Of a stretch of DNA of 64,000 nt, positions 10,452-18,845 are shown piece by piece; the stretch's first letter is position 1; the number at the start of each line of letters is the position of its first letter. The notes beneath the pieces were generated by a model that worked only from the letters and a program-made list of their open reading frames with translations, had not been told where the DNA came from and searched no databases. The stretch comes from Sediminicola sp. YIK13. GTDB taxonomy: Bacteria; Bacteroidota; Bacteroidia; Flavobacteriales; Flavobacteriaceae. The translations under genes were made by a program, and so were the position numbers. Where the stretch lies: assembly GCF_001430825.1 (NCBI RefSeq), contig NZ_CP010535.1, forward strand, positions 2,956,501-3,020,500, given 5' to 3'.

Positions 10452-11834
10452 ATGGATAACATGAAATTACACATAAGGCATCTTTCAATTCTAATTATAC
10501 CACTAGCACTATTGGCATCAAGTTGTGTTGCAGATAGGTCCTTTGATGTCCCTAAAATTGAGTGTGGAGAAGGGTTGGTTGCCAACATCAGTTTTGCAGA
10601 ACTTAAGGGGATGTATGTTGATGGTGTATTTCAAATTCAAGAGGAATTGGTCTTGGAAGGATATATCAACTCCTCGGATCTTTCAGGAAACTTCTTTGGA
10701 ACATTGCATTTACAAGACAAGGCACAAAGTCCCGAACATGGGCTTCAAATAGAGTTGGATGCAAGGGACTACCATCTTTTATATCCTGTTGGCAGCAAGG
10801 TGTACATTAAATTAAAAGGTCTTTATTTGGGCGTTGGCAAAGAAAGCTATAAGCTGGGAGCCGTTTTCAGCTCTTTTGGGAACTTATCTGTAGGAAGATT
10901 GCCCGTTGCAGCTGTTAAGAAGCACGTTATTAATTCTTGCGATGCAACCTTTGACCTGCAAGCTATTGAGACAGGGCTGGATAACTTGGTTGAAATCCCC
11001 TTGAATACCTTGGTTGAATTTGATCGGGTGGAATTTGAAGAAGGAGAATTGGGCAACACCTATGCTGAATATCAAAAAGAGACGGTGAGGATCCTTAAAG
11101 ATTGTGATGGTGCAAACATTGGACTATTAAATAGTGGGTATTCAGATTTTCAATCAGAACTGTTGCCGGAAGGGAACGGCAGGATTAAAGGGATTTTGTT
11201 GAAATCAAAAAATGCATTTCAATTGGTCATTAATAATTTGGAAGATGTTAATTTTTCTAATGAGCGGTGTAAAATAATACCCACGGAATTTACGTCTGAG
11301 AACGTTTTTATATCAGAACTAGCAGACCCCAATAATAATACTGGGGCTAGGTTTGTTGAGCTATTTAATTCGGCTGCCCAACCTATGGACCTTAATGGCT
11401 GGACACTTATGCGATATACAAATGCCAATACCGAGGTGAGTTCATCTTTGGATTTGTCAGGTCACCAAATTGGGGCCAACAAGACCTTGGTGATTTCTCC
11501 CAATAAGGAAGAATTTGAGCTGATATACGGATTTGCTCCAGACATTGGGGTTGCTACCAATAGTCCAGCCGACTCCAACGGGGATGATAATTTGGTTTTG
11601 GTAGATCCATTTGGAAAAATAATAGATGTTTTTGGGGTGCCTGGAGAGGATGGCTCGGGGACCAACCATGAATTTGAGGATGGTAGGGCAGAAAGGGTAA
11701 GTGGGGTCTCAAGAGGAAATCCAATATTTACCTTTGAGGAATGGTTGATTTACAATGATACCGGTGGGAACGGGACTATTAATCTGCCGCAAAATGCTCC
11801 TGAGGATTTTAGTCCAGGATGGCATCAGAACTAA
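10452..11834 (+). CDS. DUF5689 / lamin-tail-domain surface lipoprotein
   Basis: A 460-residue lipoprotein. The signal ends in LLASSC with lipidated Cys25 from the ATG at 10452; an in-frame ATG at 10461 is an equally possible start. The N-terminal half resembles DUF5689, an OB-like module found in Bacteroidetes surface proteins (LEGYINSSDLSGNFFGTLHLQD). Residues about 287-410 form a lamin-tail (LTD) domain, recognisable by VFISELADPN, GARFVELFNS and DLNGWTL. LTD domains commonly accompany secreted nucleases and phosphatases in bacteria. It sits 9 nt after the TonB receptor and ends at a terminator. It may be a capture protein working with the receptor and the divergent EEP hydrolase (inference). 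Confidence 0.82.
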   Translation: MDNMKLHIRHLSILIIPLALLASSCVADRSFDVPKIECGEGLVANISFAELKGMYVDGVFQIQEELVLEGYINSSDLSGNFFGTLHLQDKAQSPEHGLQIELDARDYHLLYPVGSKVYIKLKGLYLGVGKESYKLGAVFSSFGNLSVGRLPVAAVKKHVINSCDATFDLQAIETGLDNLVEIPLNTLVEFDRVEFEEGELGNTYAEYQKETVRILKDCDGANIGLLNSGYSDFQSELLPEGNGRIKGILLKSKNAFQLVINNLEDVNFSNERCKIIPTEFTSENVFISELADPNNNTGARFVELFNSAAQPMDLNGWTLMRYTNANTEVSSSLDLSGHQIGANKTLVISPNKEEFELIYGFAPDIGVATNSPADSNGDDNLVLVDPFGKIIDVFGVPGEDGSGTNHEFEDGRAERVSGVSRGNPIFTFEEWLIYNDTGGNGTINLPQNAPEDFSPGWHQN

Positions 11835-11873
11835 AAAAACCTCCAACTAGAATATTTTAAGTCGGAGTTTTTT
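11835..11873 (+). terminator. Intrinsic terminator after receptor/lipoprotein operon
   Basis: A-rich flank, then CTCCAACT pairing with AGTCGGAG (one mismatch), an 11-nt AT-rich loop, and TTTTTT at 11868-11873. It starts at the stop codon of the lipoprotein gene. Confidence 0.8.
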
Positions 11874-11883
11874 GAGTCTAAAA

Positions 11884-12057
11884 TTATTCTATGGGAAAAT
11901 TTTCGTTAGCCGTTACTTCTTGCATTTGTTTTGCATGACGTTCAGTATGACCGGACATGAATAGGAATATTTGATAGGCATCAATACTTACAAAAGACAA
12001 CTGACCATAATGATTTCTACCTCCACTCTTTAAGAATTGAAGGCCTCCAAAGTTTCT
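11884..12057 (-). pseudogene. Decayed DinB-superfamily gene (C-terminal remnant)
   Basis: On the minus strand a 57-codon open stretch ends in TAA at 11884-11886. Its translation includes LSFVSIDAYQIFLFMSGHTERHAKQ and continues to NENFPIE, split here as LSFVSIDAYQIF and FMSGHTERHAKQMQEV. This matches the last helix of DinB_2-type proteins, where a conserved HxxRHxxQ histidine motif binds metal. Upstream the frame is closed by TGA at 12058-12060; another frame reads KIVSPEETLEAFNS, which could be preceding sequence displaced by a frameshift. No start codon or N-terminal two thirds are recognisable. This fills most of the 370-nt gap between 11834 and 12205; the rest (12070-12204) is AT-rich with no gene seen. 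DinB-like proteins are thiol-dependent metalloenzymes, so function here is presumably lost. Confidence 0.72.
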
Positions 12058-12204
12058 TCAGGTGATACAATTTTTTACTGGGCTTAAAAATTAAAAGGCA
12101 AGTATACTAGAATTCATATTGTTGTAAATCCAAGCGGTTCAAGATTTTCTTAATTAACAACTAGTTTGGGTATGCGTGGGTCATCATGCAATTTATATGG
12201 ATCT

Positions 12205-12606
12205 TTAATGGATGTCGCTCAATACTTTTTCCAAGTCCTCTATCCGTATGGGTTTTAGAATGTAATTGTTTACGAGCCCATACATTTGCACTTTTTGTAT
12301 ATCCATGGGGTCTATGGAAGAGCTAATGACATATATGGTAACGTGCTTCCTATTGTTATTTGGAATTTTTATAAAATCCTCCAAAAACTCCCATCCATCC
12401 ATAATGGGCATATTAATATCAAGGAATATAACATTGGGAAGCTTTTTATTCTGTTCTGCCAGGAGTTTTAAACCATCAATAGCTTCTTGACCGTTATTGA
12501 ACACAAGAATTTCATCGCAAAAATCAATTTTTTTCATGATTTTTTTGGTGCCATAAATAAATATGTCGTCGTCATCTATGATACAACTACTTTTCAATTT
12601 CCCCAT
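12205..12606 (-). CDS. Single-domain response regulator (CheY-like)
   Basis: A 133-residue receiver domain with no output domain. The acidic pocket is DDDD at 11-14, the phosphoacceptor is D63 within FLDINMPIMDG, the switch serines are at 95-97, and the conserved Lys is K118 in LKP. It starts 4 nt after the stop of the PAS histidine kinase, so the two are one transcript and almost certainly one signalling pair. With no DNA-binding or enzymatic domain it must act by protein contact or phosphorelay, like the Rcp1-type receivers common next to such kinases. Target unknown. Confidence 0.92.
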   Translation of the reverse strand: MGKLKSSCIIDDDDIFIYGTKKIMKKIDFCDEILVFNNGQEAIDGLKLLAEQNKKLPNVIFLDINMPIMDGWEFLEDFIKIPNNNRKHVTIYVISSSIDPMDIQKVQMYGLVNNYILKPIRIEDLEKVLSDIH

Positions 12607-12610
12607 TATA

Positions 12611-14833
12611 TTACGCTTTTACCAATTTTTTATTTTTCTGGGCAATCATTAAGGTAACCTTAAAAGTAGTTCCTTCGCCCACTTGACTCTCCACGCTTAT
12701 TTTTCCATTCATGGCCTCTACTTGGTTTTTTGTGATAAAAAGACCAATTCCTTTTGCCTCCTTGTGCTTGTGGAATGTTTTGTACATCCCAAAAATTTTC
12801 TTGCCGTGTTTTTTTAAATCTATTCCAAGGCCATTGTCTTGAAAAATGAGGGTGTAATTACTTCCCTTCAGATCAGAGGAAATGGTAATTTTTGGCAATC
12901 TGTCTGGGGAACTATATCTAATGGCGTTTGTGAACAAGTTCAACAGAACGCTGTCCAAATAGGCAGGGATGGCCCTGACCATAATATTGCTTGGAACATC
13001 TATAGCACAGACAACTTGATTTTCCAAGATTAGTGCGGAAAGTGTTTTTTTGACATTTTTAATCCTTTCAAGGAGGTTGATATCTCTTAGACCGTTAGCT
13101 CCTTGTGTTTTGGTCTTCACCACATCACTTAAATGCAAAATAGTTTCATTTAAGCTCCCGCCAGAATTTTCAAGCAGTTTGACTAATTCGTTTTTCTCCT
13201 GTTCATTTTCTTCTTGTTTTAAAAAGTCGATCAACATAGAGATATTTGAAGCGTGGGATCTAAGGTTATGGGATACAATATGGGCAAAATTCAGCAAACT
13301 GTTATTTTGATTTTTGGTGATGTCAAAAAGAAGTTTTGTTTCATTCTCCGCTTCAATTCTTGAAGTGATGTCCATTATCTGAGAAATGAAATGGGAAAGT
13401 TCACCGTTGATATTTTTTATTGCCGATACGGTGAGCACCGCATTAATGATACTTCCGTTTTTATGGAAATAGCGCTTTTCCATTTGGTACCCGTCCCTTT
13501 TCTTTTGAACTACTTCGTTTAACAAGTCTAAATCTTTCTCTAGGTCATGAGGATGTGTAATATCCTGAAAAGTCATTTGTAAAAACTCTTCTTTAGAATA
13601 GCCAAATCCCTTACAAAGGCTAGTGTTCACGTTTATCCATTTTCCGTCCACGGCTACAATAGCAATGCCCATGGCGGAATTTTCGAAGGCACCTTGAAAT
13701 GATTCTTCACTACTTGTCAGCTTTAATTCAGTGTGCCGAAGCTCGGTATAGTCCCAATTTGTACCAACAATCCGGACAGGTTTCCCATCTTCATTTTTTA
13801 AAACTTTGCCAATGGCCCTTATATACCTAATACTACCATTGGGCCAAAGTATTCTAAACTCCGTATCATAGGATTTCTCTCCTGAAATGGCTTTTGCCAA
13901 ACGTTGGTCCACATGGTCCCTATCGTCTGGGTGAATAATATTCTCGTAAGCGTCATAGGTTGAAGCAAAATCTTCCGCCTTTATTCCAAAAAGCTTATAC
14001 ATATTGCTGTCCCAAACAGCAGTATCAGAAGCTATTTCGTAATCCCAAATACCTATTTCAGCGGCATCCATGGCAATTTCAAGTCGCTGAATGGTCTCTT
14101 GGTAGCGCAATTCTTCCTTCTTCTTTTGTGTTATGTCCTGTATAGTTCCAAAAATCCGAGTACATTTCCCATCGATTATTTCGCCATTTCCTTTTTTCTT
14201 AACCCATTTTTCCTTTCCATTTGCAGTAGTTATCAGAAAATCTTCGCTCCAAGATATTCCCTCGGTCAGGGTGTTCATGATAACTGAGGTTATTCTGTCT
14301 CTATTGAATCCTTCTTTATAAAATAATAATGTACTTTCTAAAGTAGGCTCATAATCCAGGGGCACTTCCATGATGGCTTTTGTAATCGCAGTCCAATAAA
14401 TATCACTGGAATCAATTATTATTTCCCAACCTCCAATAGGAGTAGTATCCAAGTTGTTTTCTAGTTTTACTTTCCTGGGTGATGCCAACGCTATTTCCTC
14501 CACACTAATAATTAGGCCCCCATTATTTCCCTGATGGTCCTTCCAGGGATTGGTTTTCCAAAGGAGTTTTTTGAGTTGGTTATTGCTGTTCAAATATTGA
14601 TGGCCCAAATTGGTGCTTATATCACCTAGTAGGCTAAGATCAAATGTGTCCAATATATTCTTTGGAACGAACGGAAAGACATCTAAAAAGTTTTTGCCGA
14701 TTATGTCATTTTCTTCCAGGTCATATTCGTTTCGCAAAACTTTTGAACAGCGGATAAATCGCAAATCGTTATCCAGTATAGCTGTCGCATTGGGGGAAAA
14801 TTCGATCAGTGATTTTATAATTTCCGTTTTCAA
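12611..14833 (-). CDS. Multi-PAS sensor histidine kinase
   Basis: A 740-residue kinase with no membrane segment or signal peptide, so probably cytosolic. Four PAS-like modules are visible at about 5-115, 135-240, 250-367 (GIWDYEIASD, then VGTNWDYTELR) and 378-492. The phosphoacceptor is H522 in IVSHNLRSH, a variant H-box frequent in Bacteroidetes. The ATPase domain (about 615-735) has the N-box LLNLFTNAIRYSS, DNGLGIDL and GIGLFITK. The start is TTG at 14833; an in-frame TAA lies two codons upstream, and no ATG occurs before residue 155, so TTG is well supported. A receiver protein follows after 4 nt. The PAS ligands cannot be told; light, redox or small molecules are all possible. Confidence 0.92.
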   Translation of the reverse strand: MKTEIIKSLIEFSPNATAILDNDLRFIRCSKVLRNEYDLEENDIIGKNFLDVFPFVPKNILDTFDLSLLGDISTNLGHQYLNSNNQLKKLLWKTNPWKDHQGNNGGLIISVEEIALASPRKVKLENNLDTTPIGGWEIIIDSSDIYWTAITKAIMEVPLDYEPTLESTLLFYKEGFNRDRITSVIMNTLTEGISWSEDFLITTANGKEKWVKKKGNGEIIDGKCTRIFGTIQDITQKKKEELRYQETIQRLEIAMDAAEIGIWDYEIASDTAVWDSNMYKLFGIKAEDFASTYDAYENIIHPDDRDHVDQRLAKAISGEKSYDTEFRILWPNGSIRYIRAIGKVLKNEDGKPVRIVGTNWDYTELRHTELKLTSSEESFQGAFENSAMGIAIVAVDGKWINVNTSLCKGFGYSKEEFLQMTFQDITHPHDLEKDLDLLNEVVQKKRDGYQMEKRYFHKNGSIINAVLTVSAIKNINGELSHFISQIMDITSRIEAENETKLLFDITKNQNNSLLNFAHIVSHNLRSHASNISMLIDFLKQEENEQEKNELVKLLENSGGSLNETILHLSDVVKTKTQGANGLRDINLLERIKNVKKTLSALILENQVVCAIDVPSNIMVRAIPAYLDSVLLNLFTNAIRYSSPDRLPKITISSDLKGSNYTLIFQDNGLGIDLKKHGKKIFGMYKTFHKHKEAKGIGLFITKNQVEAMNGKISVESQVGEGTTFKVTLMIAQKNKKLVKA

Positions 14834-15114
14834 ACCTTAGAAGTGTTAAACTATTAAAAACTAATTAGTTAGATAAAAATAGCACTAAAATTTCGAATTT
14901 AGGATAAAACCAGCAACTTTAAGAGAATAAAATCTATTTTGTAAAACTATAGGATAATTCTATAATTTGATAATTTATTAATATAGTTTGTCTATTACAA
15001 GAGGAACCTAATAATGTAATTTTTGACTTGTAAATATTGTGCGACTATACGATTAGAAAGATTTAAGCTACCTTATTCCCTTTAATGGGCATAGGCGTTT
15101 TTAATTATATAACA
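14834..15114. other. AT-rich intergenic region between divergent genes
   Basis: About 280 nt separate the kinase and ankyrin genes. The region is AT-rich and holds several near matches to TAnnTTTG (for example around 15018 and 14987), but none exact, and no ORF or hairpin that I trust. It must contain the promoters of both genes. Confidence 0.4.
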
Positions 15115-15597
15115 ATGAAAGAAACAACAGAAAAGTTTTATTCCGCCATACGAAATGGTGACCTCCATTTAATTGAGGAATTGATATCCAAAGATGCCTC
15201 TTTAATAAACGTCAAGGACCAACGAGGTTCTACTCCGTTAATTTTGGCAACCTATTATGAACATAGTGCTGTTGCCAATTTGTTGTTAGATCGTGGTGCA
15301 GATATAAATGAAAAGGACAGTTCGGGAAATACGGCCTTGATGGGTGTTTGTTTTAAGGGGTTTACAGCAATAGCCAAAAATCTTATCGATAAAGGGGCCA
15401 ATGTGAATACGACCAACGCCATGGGGGCAACTGCTTTAATCTATGCCGCAACTTTCAACAGGACAGAGATTGCCAAAATGCTCATTACAAAAGGTGCAGA
15501 TATTTCCGTTAAGGATGCAAGGGGGCAAACTGCTTATGATCATGCAAAAATGCAGAACAATGAGCTTTTAATGGATTTGCTGACATTGAGAAGATAG
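15115..15597 (+). CDS. Ankyrin-repeat protein
   Basis: About 160 residues made of four ankyrin repeats, with the typical TPLILATYYEHSAVANLLLDRGADIN, here TPLILATY then LLLDRGADIN, repeated as TALMGVCFKG, TALIYAATFN and TAYDHAKMQN. No signal peptide, so a cytosolic protein-interaction scaffold is likely. I chose the ATG at 15115 (MKETTEKFYSAI) because it directly precedes the first repeat; an ATG at 15085 would add ten residues and cannot be excluded. Ankyrin proteins of this size often accompany catalases or effectors, but no such partner is adjacent. Partner unknown. Confidence 0.85.
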   Translation: MKETTEKFYSAIRNGDLHLIEELISKDASLINVKDQRGSTPLILATYYEHSAVANLLLDRGADINEKDSSGNTALMGVCFKGFTAIAKNLIDKGANVNTTNAMGATALIYAATFNRTEIAKMLITKGADISVKDARGQTAYDHAKMQNNELLMDLLTLRR

Positions 15598-15637
15598 CTG
15601 GTTTTTCCAATCTTTTGGCATCAATGCCCAGTAATAA

Positions 15638-15669
15638 TTGGACCGCCCAAAATATTAATATTAATTTTG
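15638..15669 (+). promoter_or_regulatory. Promoter of nitrilase gene
   Basis: TTG at 15638-15640, a 21-nt spacer, then TAATTTTG at 15662-15669, an exact TAnnTTTG -7 box. Transcription would start near 15673-15675, giving a leader of about 13-15 nt before the ATG at 15688. Confidence 0.7.
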
Positions 15670-15687
15670 ATCTAGAATTTCCTGGAT

Positions 15688-16464
15688 ATGGCCAAAGAAT
15701 TAAATGTAGCATTAATACAGACCACTTTGTTTTGGGAGAACCCCCAAGCCAATAGGGAAGCCTTTTATGAAAAGATAAAGGGTATTTCCAAGGCGGTAGA
15801 TCTTATCATCTTACCCGAGATGTTCCATTCTGGATTTACGATGAGCCCCAATCACATGGATAATTCAGAAGGTCAAAAGACCTTGGATTGGATGTTGCAA
15901 ATCTCCAGGCAAGAACAGAAAGCGCTAACAGGAAGCATTCCTTTTTATGAGCATGGAGACTATTTTAACCGACTCTTTTTTGTAGAGCCCAATGGAAAAT
16001 ATCATCAATATGACAAGCGACATACCTTTACCCTGGCAGGAGAATCCAAAGTTTATAAGGGAGGAAAAGAAAGGCTGGTCCTGGAATATAAAGGATTTAA
16101 GATTTGTCCCCTAATCTGTTATGACCTTCGCTTTCCCGTTTGGGCCAGGAATACGGTAGATTATGATGTATTGCTCTTTGTTGCCAATTGGCCCAAGACA
16201 CGTGTTTTTGCATGGGATACGCTTTTAGCGGCTCGGGCCATTGAAAATATGGCATATTGCATTGGTGTAAATAGAATTGGCAGTGATGATGGTGGCTATG
16301 AATATTCTGGCCATTCTGCGGTATATGATTCACTTGGTAAAACTTTGGTGTTTTCAGAAGAAGACACCATTCTATACGCTACCTTACAAAAACCACATCT
16401 TGACGAAACAAGGGGAAAACTGAAATTTTTACAGGATAGGGATCGTTTTAGTCTAGAAGATTAA
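15688..16464 (+). CDS. Omega-amidase / nitrilase-superfamily amidohydrolase
   Basis: Cytosolic C-N hydrolase of 258 residues, close in layout to YafV/Nit2 omega-amidases, which hydrolyse alpha-ketoglutaramate-type substrates left by glutamine and methionine-salvage transaminases. The catalytic triad is visible: E44 (LILPEMF), K110 (YDKRHTF) and C144 (LICYDLRFP). The adjacent FRHTFTLAGE-like segment (KRHTFTLAGES) is typical of the omega-amidase branch. The 3' end overlaps the convergent lipoprotein gene by 17 nt. It has its own promoter at 15638-15669. Exact substrate is inferred from family resemblance. Confidence 0.88.
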   Translation: MAKELNVALIQTTLFWENPQANREAFYEKIKGISKAVDLIILPEMFHSGFTMSPNHMDNSEGQKTLDWMLQISRQEQKALTGSIPFYEHGDYFNRLFFVEPNGKYHQYDKRHTFTLAGESKVYKGGKERLVLEYKGFKICPLICYDLRFPVWARNTVDYDVLLFVANWPKTRVFAWDTLLAARAIENMAYCIGVNRIGSDDGGYEYSGHSAVYDSLGKTLVFSEEDTILYATLQKPHLDETRGKLKFLQDRDRFSLED

Positions 16465-18061
16465 AGGATTCTATTAGTTCCCAATTTGCCCTAACTTCGA
16501 TTACGGTTGGATAATAGATGACTTTTTCCGGACTAATTTTCTGAAGGAAACTTCCTGTATCCCATTTTCCGTTAGTGTTAGAGTCATAGATAATACGAAT
16601 CATATACTTGGCAGGCTTCAGGTGATTGAATTGAAAGGCTTTTGGCTCGGTGGCATAGATTTCCCTTTTTGTCTTACCTGTTTCATCTGTTAACTGTATA
16701 ATCAGGGGATAGGTTGGGTTTCCAACGAGATTTAATCCAAGATTGCCATAATCGGCATAGCTATTGGTTGAAAATGTATACGCTAATGTGTCATTTTCAG
16801 TTCCAAAAAAATCGCTGATTGCACCGGGTAACAGATCCATGGTATATCTTTCATTGGGTTCCAGAGCAAAATCAACAGTTACCCTATTTAGGACGCTATC
16901 TAATTTTGAACTGAATTTAACGGGAATAGAATCTTTGCTCAGCAGGGCAATTTTCGAAGAATCAATTTGAACTATCGGTATATTGGCACTAATATAGAAG
17001 GGTTCTTCAAAGGCCAAATTTCTATTTTGGTTAGGAGTTAAGACCAAGGAATCTGCGACAAGTTTGCGACTTTTTACCGTAAAAGTATCCTTTGTATTCC
17101 ACTTTTCATTGGTCACCTGAAAGACAATGGAATCGGTTTCAAAAGGCGTAAACCAATAATTTAAGGTATCCTTTCCTGTTTCTTTTAAAACCTTCGTTTT
17201 TATGGTGTCTGGCAGTTTTGTCAAAGGCTCAATCACTATATGCTCGGCTATGCCTTGATAACCAAATATTATTTTGTTTTTGGCCGCATAACTTGGAACA
17301 GCAGCCTGATAATCGGGAATCTCTTTAAATAGGGTCAGGGCATAAATAGAATCGGTAGGTAATGATATGGTATCCGTCACAAATCCTATTTTGTCCACTT
17401 TTTGGTCGAAAAGGTTGTTTTTTCCTTCGTCCTTTACAGCAAATAGGGCATATTTTCCTTCTTTTAAATAATTCAATTTAAAGGTAGTGGCACTATCCAA
17501 GGTGTTGGTTATATAGTTTGGTGGTCTTTTGTAAATTGTGGAATCGGTATAACTGCTGTCCAGTTCATAGAGCATCACACTTACAAATTGGTCTACTTTT
17601 TTCTTGAAGGCATCCTGCACTGCACCAGAAAGGGATAGGGAGTCTATATAATTTCCTGTAGAAAAAACATAGGTCAGGAAGCTGTTGGGGTTGCCCTCGT
17701 TATTGTCCGTTATACTCTGCCCGAAATTTAGGGTATAGGTGGTGTTTTCCTTTAAGGTATCCTTAATTGTGATCTCAATAAATTTGCTCGCAGATCCCTG
17801 AGGGGTAATCAATGGGTTGTATTTTAAGGGAGGGGAAACAATGAGTTGTTTTTGAACATCCTTTAATTTTATATACTCATCAAAATAAAGCCTTATTTTC
17901 TTCGCTTTAAAGTTTATGGTCATATTCTCAGGTTCTGCCCTGAGCAATTTAGGAGGAGTAGTGTCTTTATCACCCCCCGATGGTGTTCCCCTTTTGGCAC
18001 ACTGTGCTAGGGCAAGTACCATTATCATAATAAAAAGGGAACAAAAAATCCGTTTAATCAT
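16448..18061 (-). CDS. Ig-like (Big_5) domain lipoprotein
   Basis: A secreted lipoprotein of about 537 residues. I set the start at 18061, where MIKRIFCSLF leads a lipoprotein signal ending LALAQC (Cys21); an upstream ATG at 18094 would add 11 residues. After the lipidated Cys the segment TPPKLLRAEPENMTINF and RLYFDEYIKL is the bacterial Ig-like fold (Big_5) common in Bacteroidetes surface proteins. The remainder is beta-rich with repeated DTFTVKS/DSIVFQV-type strands. No enzymatic motif is visible. It overlaps the nitrilase gene tail to tail. Probably a structural or adhesion-type envelope protein; role unknown. Confidence 0.85.
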   Translation of the reverse strand: MIKRIFCSLFIMIMVLALAQCAKRGTPSGGDKDTTPPKLLRAEPENMTINFKAKKIRLYFDEYIKLKDVQKQLIVSPPLKYNPLITPQGSASKFIEITIKDTLKENTTYTLNFGQSITDNNEGNPNSFLTYVFSTGNYIDSLSLSGAVQDAFKKKVDQFVSVMLYELDSSYTDSTIYKRPPNYITNTLDSATTFKLNYLKEGKYALFAVKDEGKNNLFDQKVDKIGFVTDTISLPTDSIYALTLFKEIPDYQAAVPSYAAKNKIIFGYQGIAEHIVIEPLTKLPDTIKTKVLKETGKDTLNYWFTPFETDSIVFQVTNEKWNTKDTFTVKSRKLVADSLVLTPNQNRNLAFEEPFYISANIPIVQIDSSKIALLSKDSIPVKFSSKLDSVLNRVTVDFALEPNERYTMDLLPGAISDFFGTENDTLAYTFSTNSYADYGNLGLNLVGNPTYPLIIQLTDETGKTKREIYATEPKAFQFNHLKPAKYMIRIIYDSNTNGKWDTGSFLQKISPEKVIYYPTVIEVRANWELIESFNLLD

Positions 18062-18115
18062 AGCTTGGACCATAGAATACACGCAAAGAAACAACTAATT
18101 TGTAGCATTAAAAAA

Positions 18116-18820
18116 TTATGGCACCACCGCCATGGTTGCAATATAAATTTTTACTCCTTCGGCTTCTTTTAGTGCAATGGAACAGGATTCCAGGGTAGCT
18201 CCCGTTGTAATCACATCATCAATGAGCAATACGTTTTTATCCTTTAAAAAAGAGTGGTCCAAAACCTTGTAAAGGTCCTGGTTATTTTGCCACCTGAAAA
18301 AACGGTTTTTTTTGGTCTGTGTTTTGGTATTTGCAGTTTTTATAAGGATGTGATCTACATAGGTGGCGTCCAAGTGTTCCGCCAACCTAAGTCCAAAAGT
18401 AGTCACTTGGTTATACCCCCTTTTTTTTAATTTCTTTTTGTGCAGGGGAACGGGAATAACGTAATCTATACGAAAAGTAGGATTTTCCTCGTTAATGTTA
18501 TGACCGAACCAATCACCAAGAAAGTCGCCTATCTCTTGTTGGTTTTTGTATTTCAGATGGTGGATTACGTTTTTTACGATGCCATTTGGAGTAAAAAATA
18601 AGAGGGAATTTGCCTTTTCAATGGGTACAATTCCGTAAAAAATACGGTCAATTGGGTTTTCATCGATGAAATTGTACTCGGTGAGTGGTAGCTGATTCCG
18701 ACAAAAGGTGCATAATAATCGTTCACCTTTACCCAAAGGTGTCATACATCCAAAACAGACCTGTGGGACTAGGATGTTGATGATATCATTCACTATATTT
18801 GAAAGCTTGGAATAGAACAA
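18116..18820 (-). CDS. comF: ComF-family phosphoribosyltransferase-like protein
   Basis: A 234-residue ComF-type protein, linked in transformable bacteria to natural DNA uptake. A four-Cys zinc-binding cluster (C22, C25, C37, C40) precedes a phosphoribosyltransferase-like domain with RGYNQV and the PRPP loop VLLIDDVITTGAT. The start codon appears to be TTG at 18820: an in-frame TAA lies two codons upstream and there is no ATG; a GTG at 18793 is the only nearby alternative. The gene is divergent from the coiled-coil gene with only 25 nt between starts, so the promoters must lie within the neighbouring coding regions. Confidence 0.9.
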   Translation of the reverse strand: MFYSKLSNIVNDIINILVPQVCFGCMTPLGKGERLLCTFCRNQLPLTEYNFIDENPIDRIFYGIVPIEKANSLLFFTPNGIVKNVIHHLKYKNQQEIGDFLGDWFGHNINEENPTFRIDYVIPVPLHKKKLKKRGYNQVTTFGLRLAEHLDATYVDHILIKTANTKTQTKKNRFFRWQNNQDLYKVLDHSFLKDKNVLLIDDVITTGATLESCSIALKEAEGVKIYIATMAVVP

Positions 18821-18845
18821 ATCTTAATGAAACCTACTTTAATCG

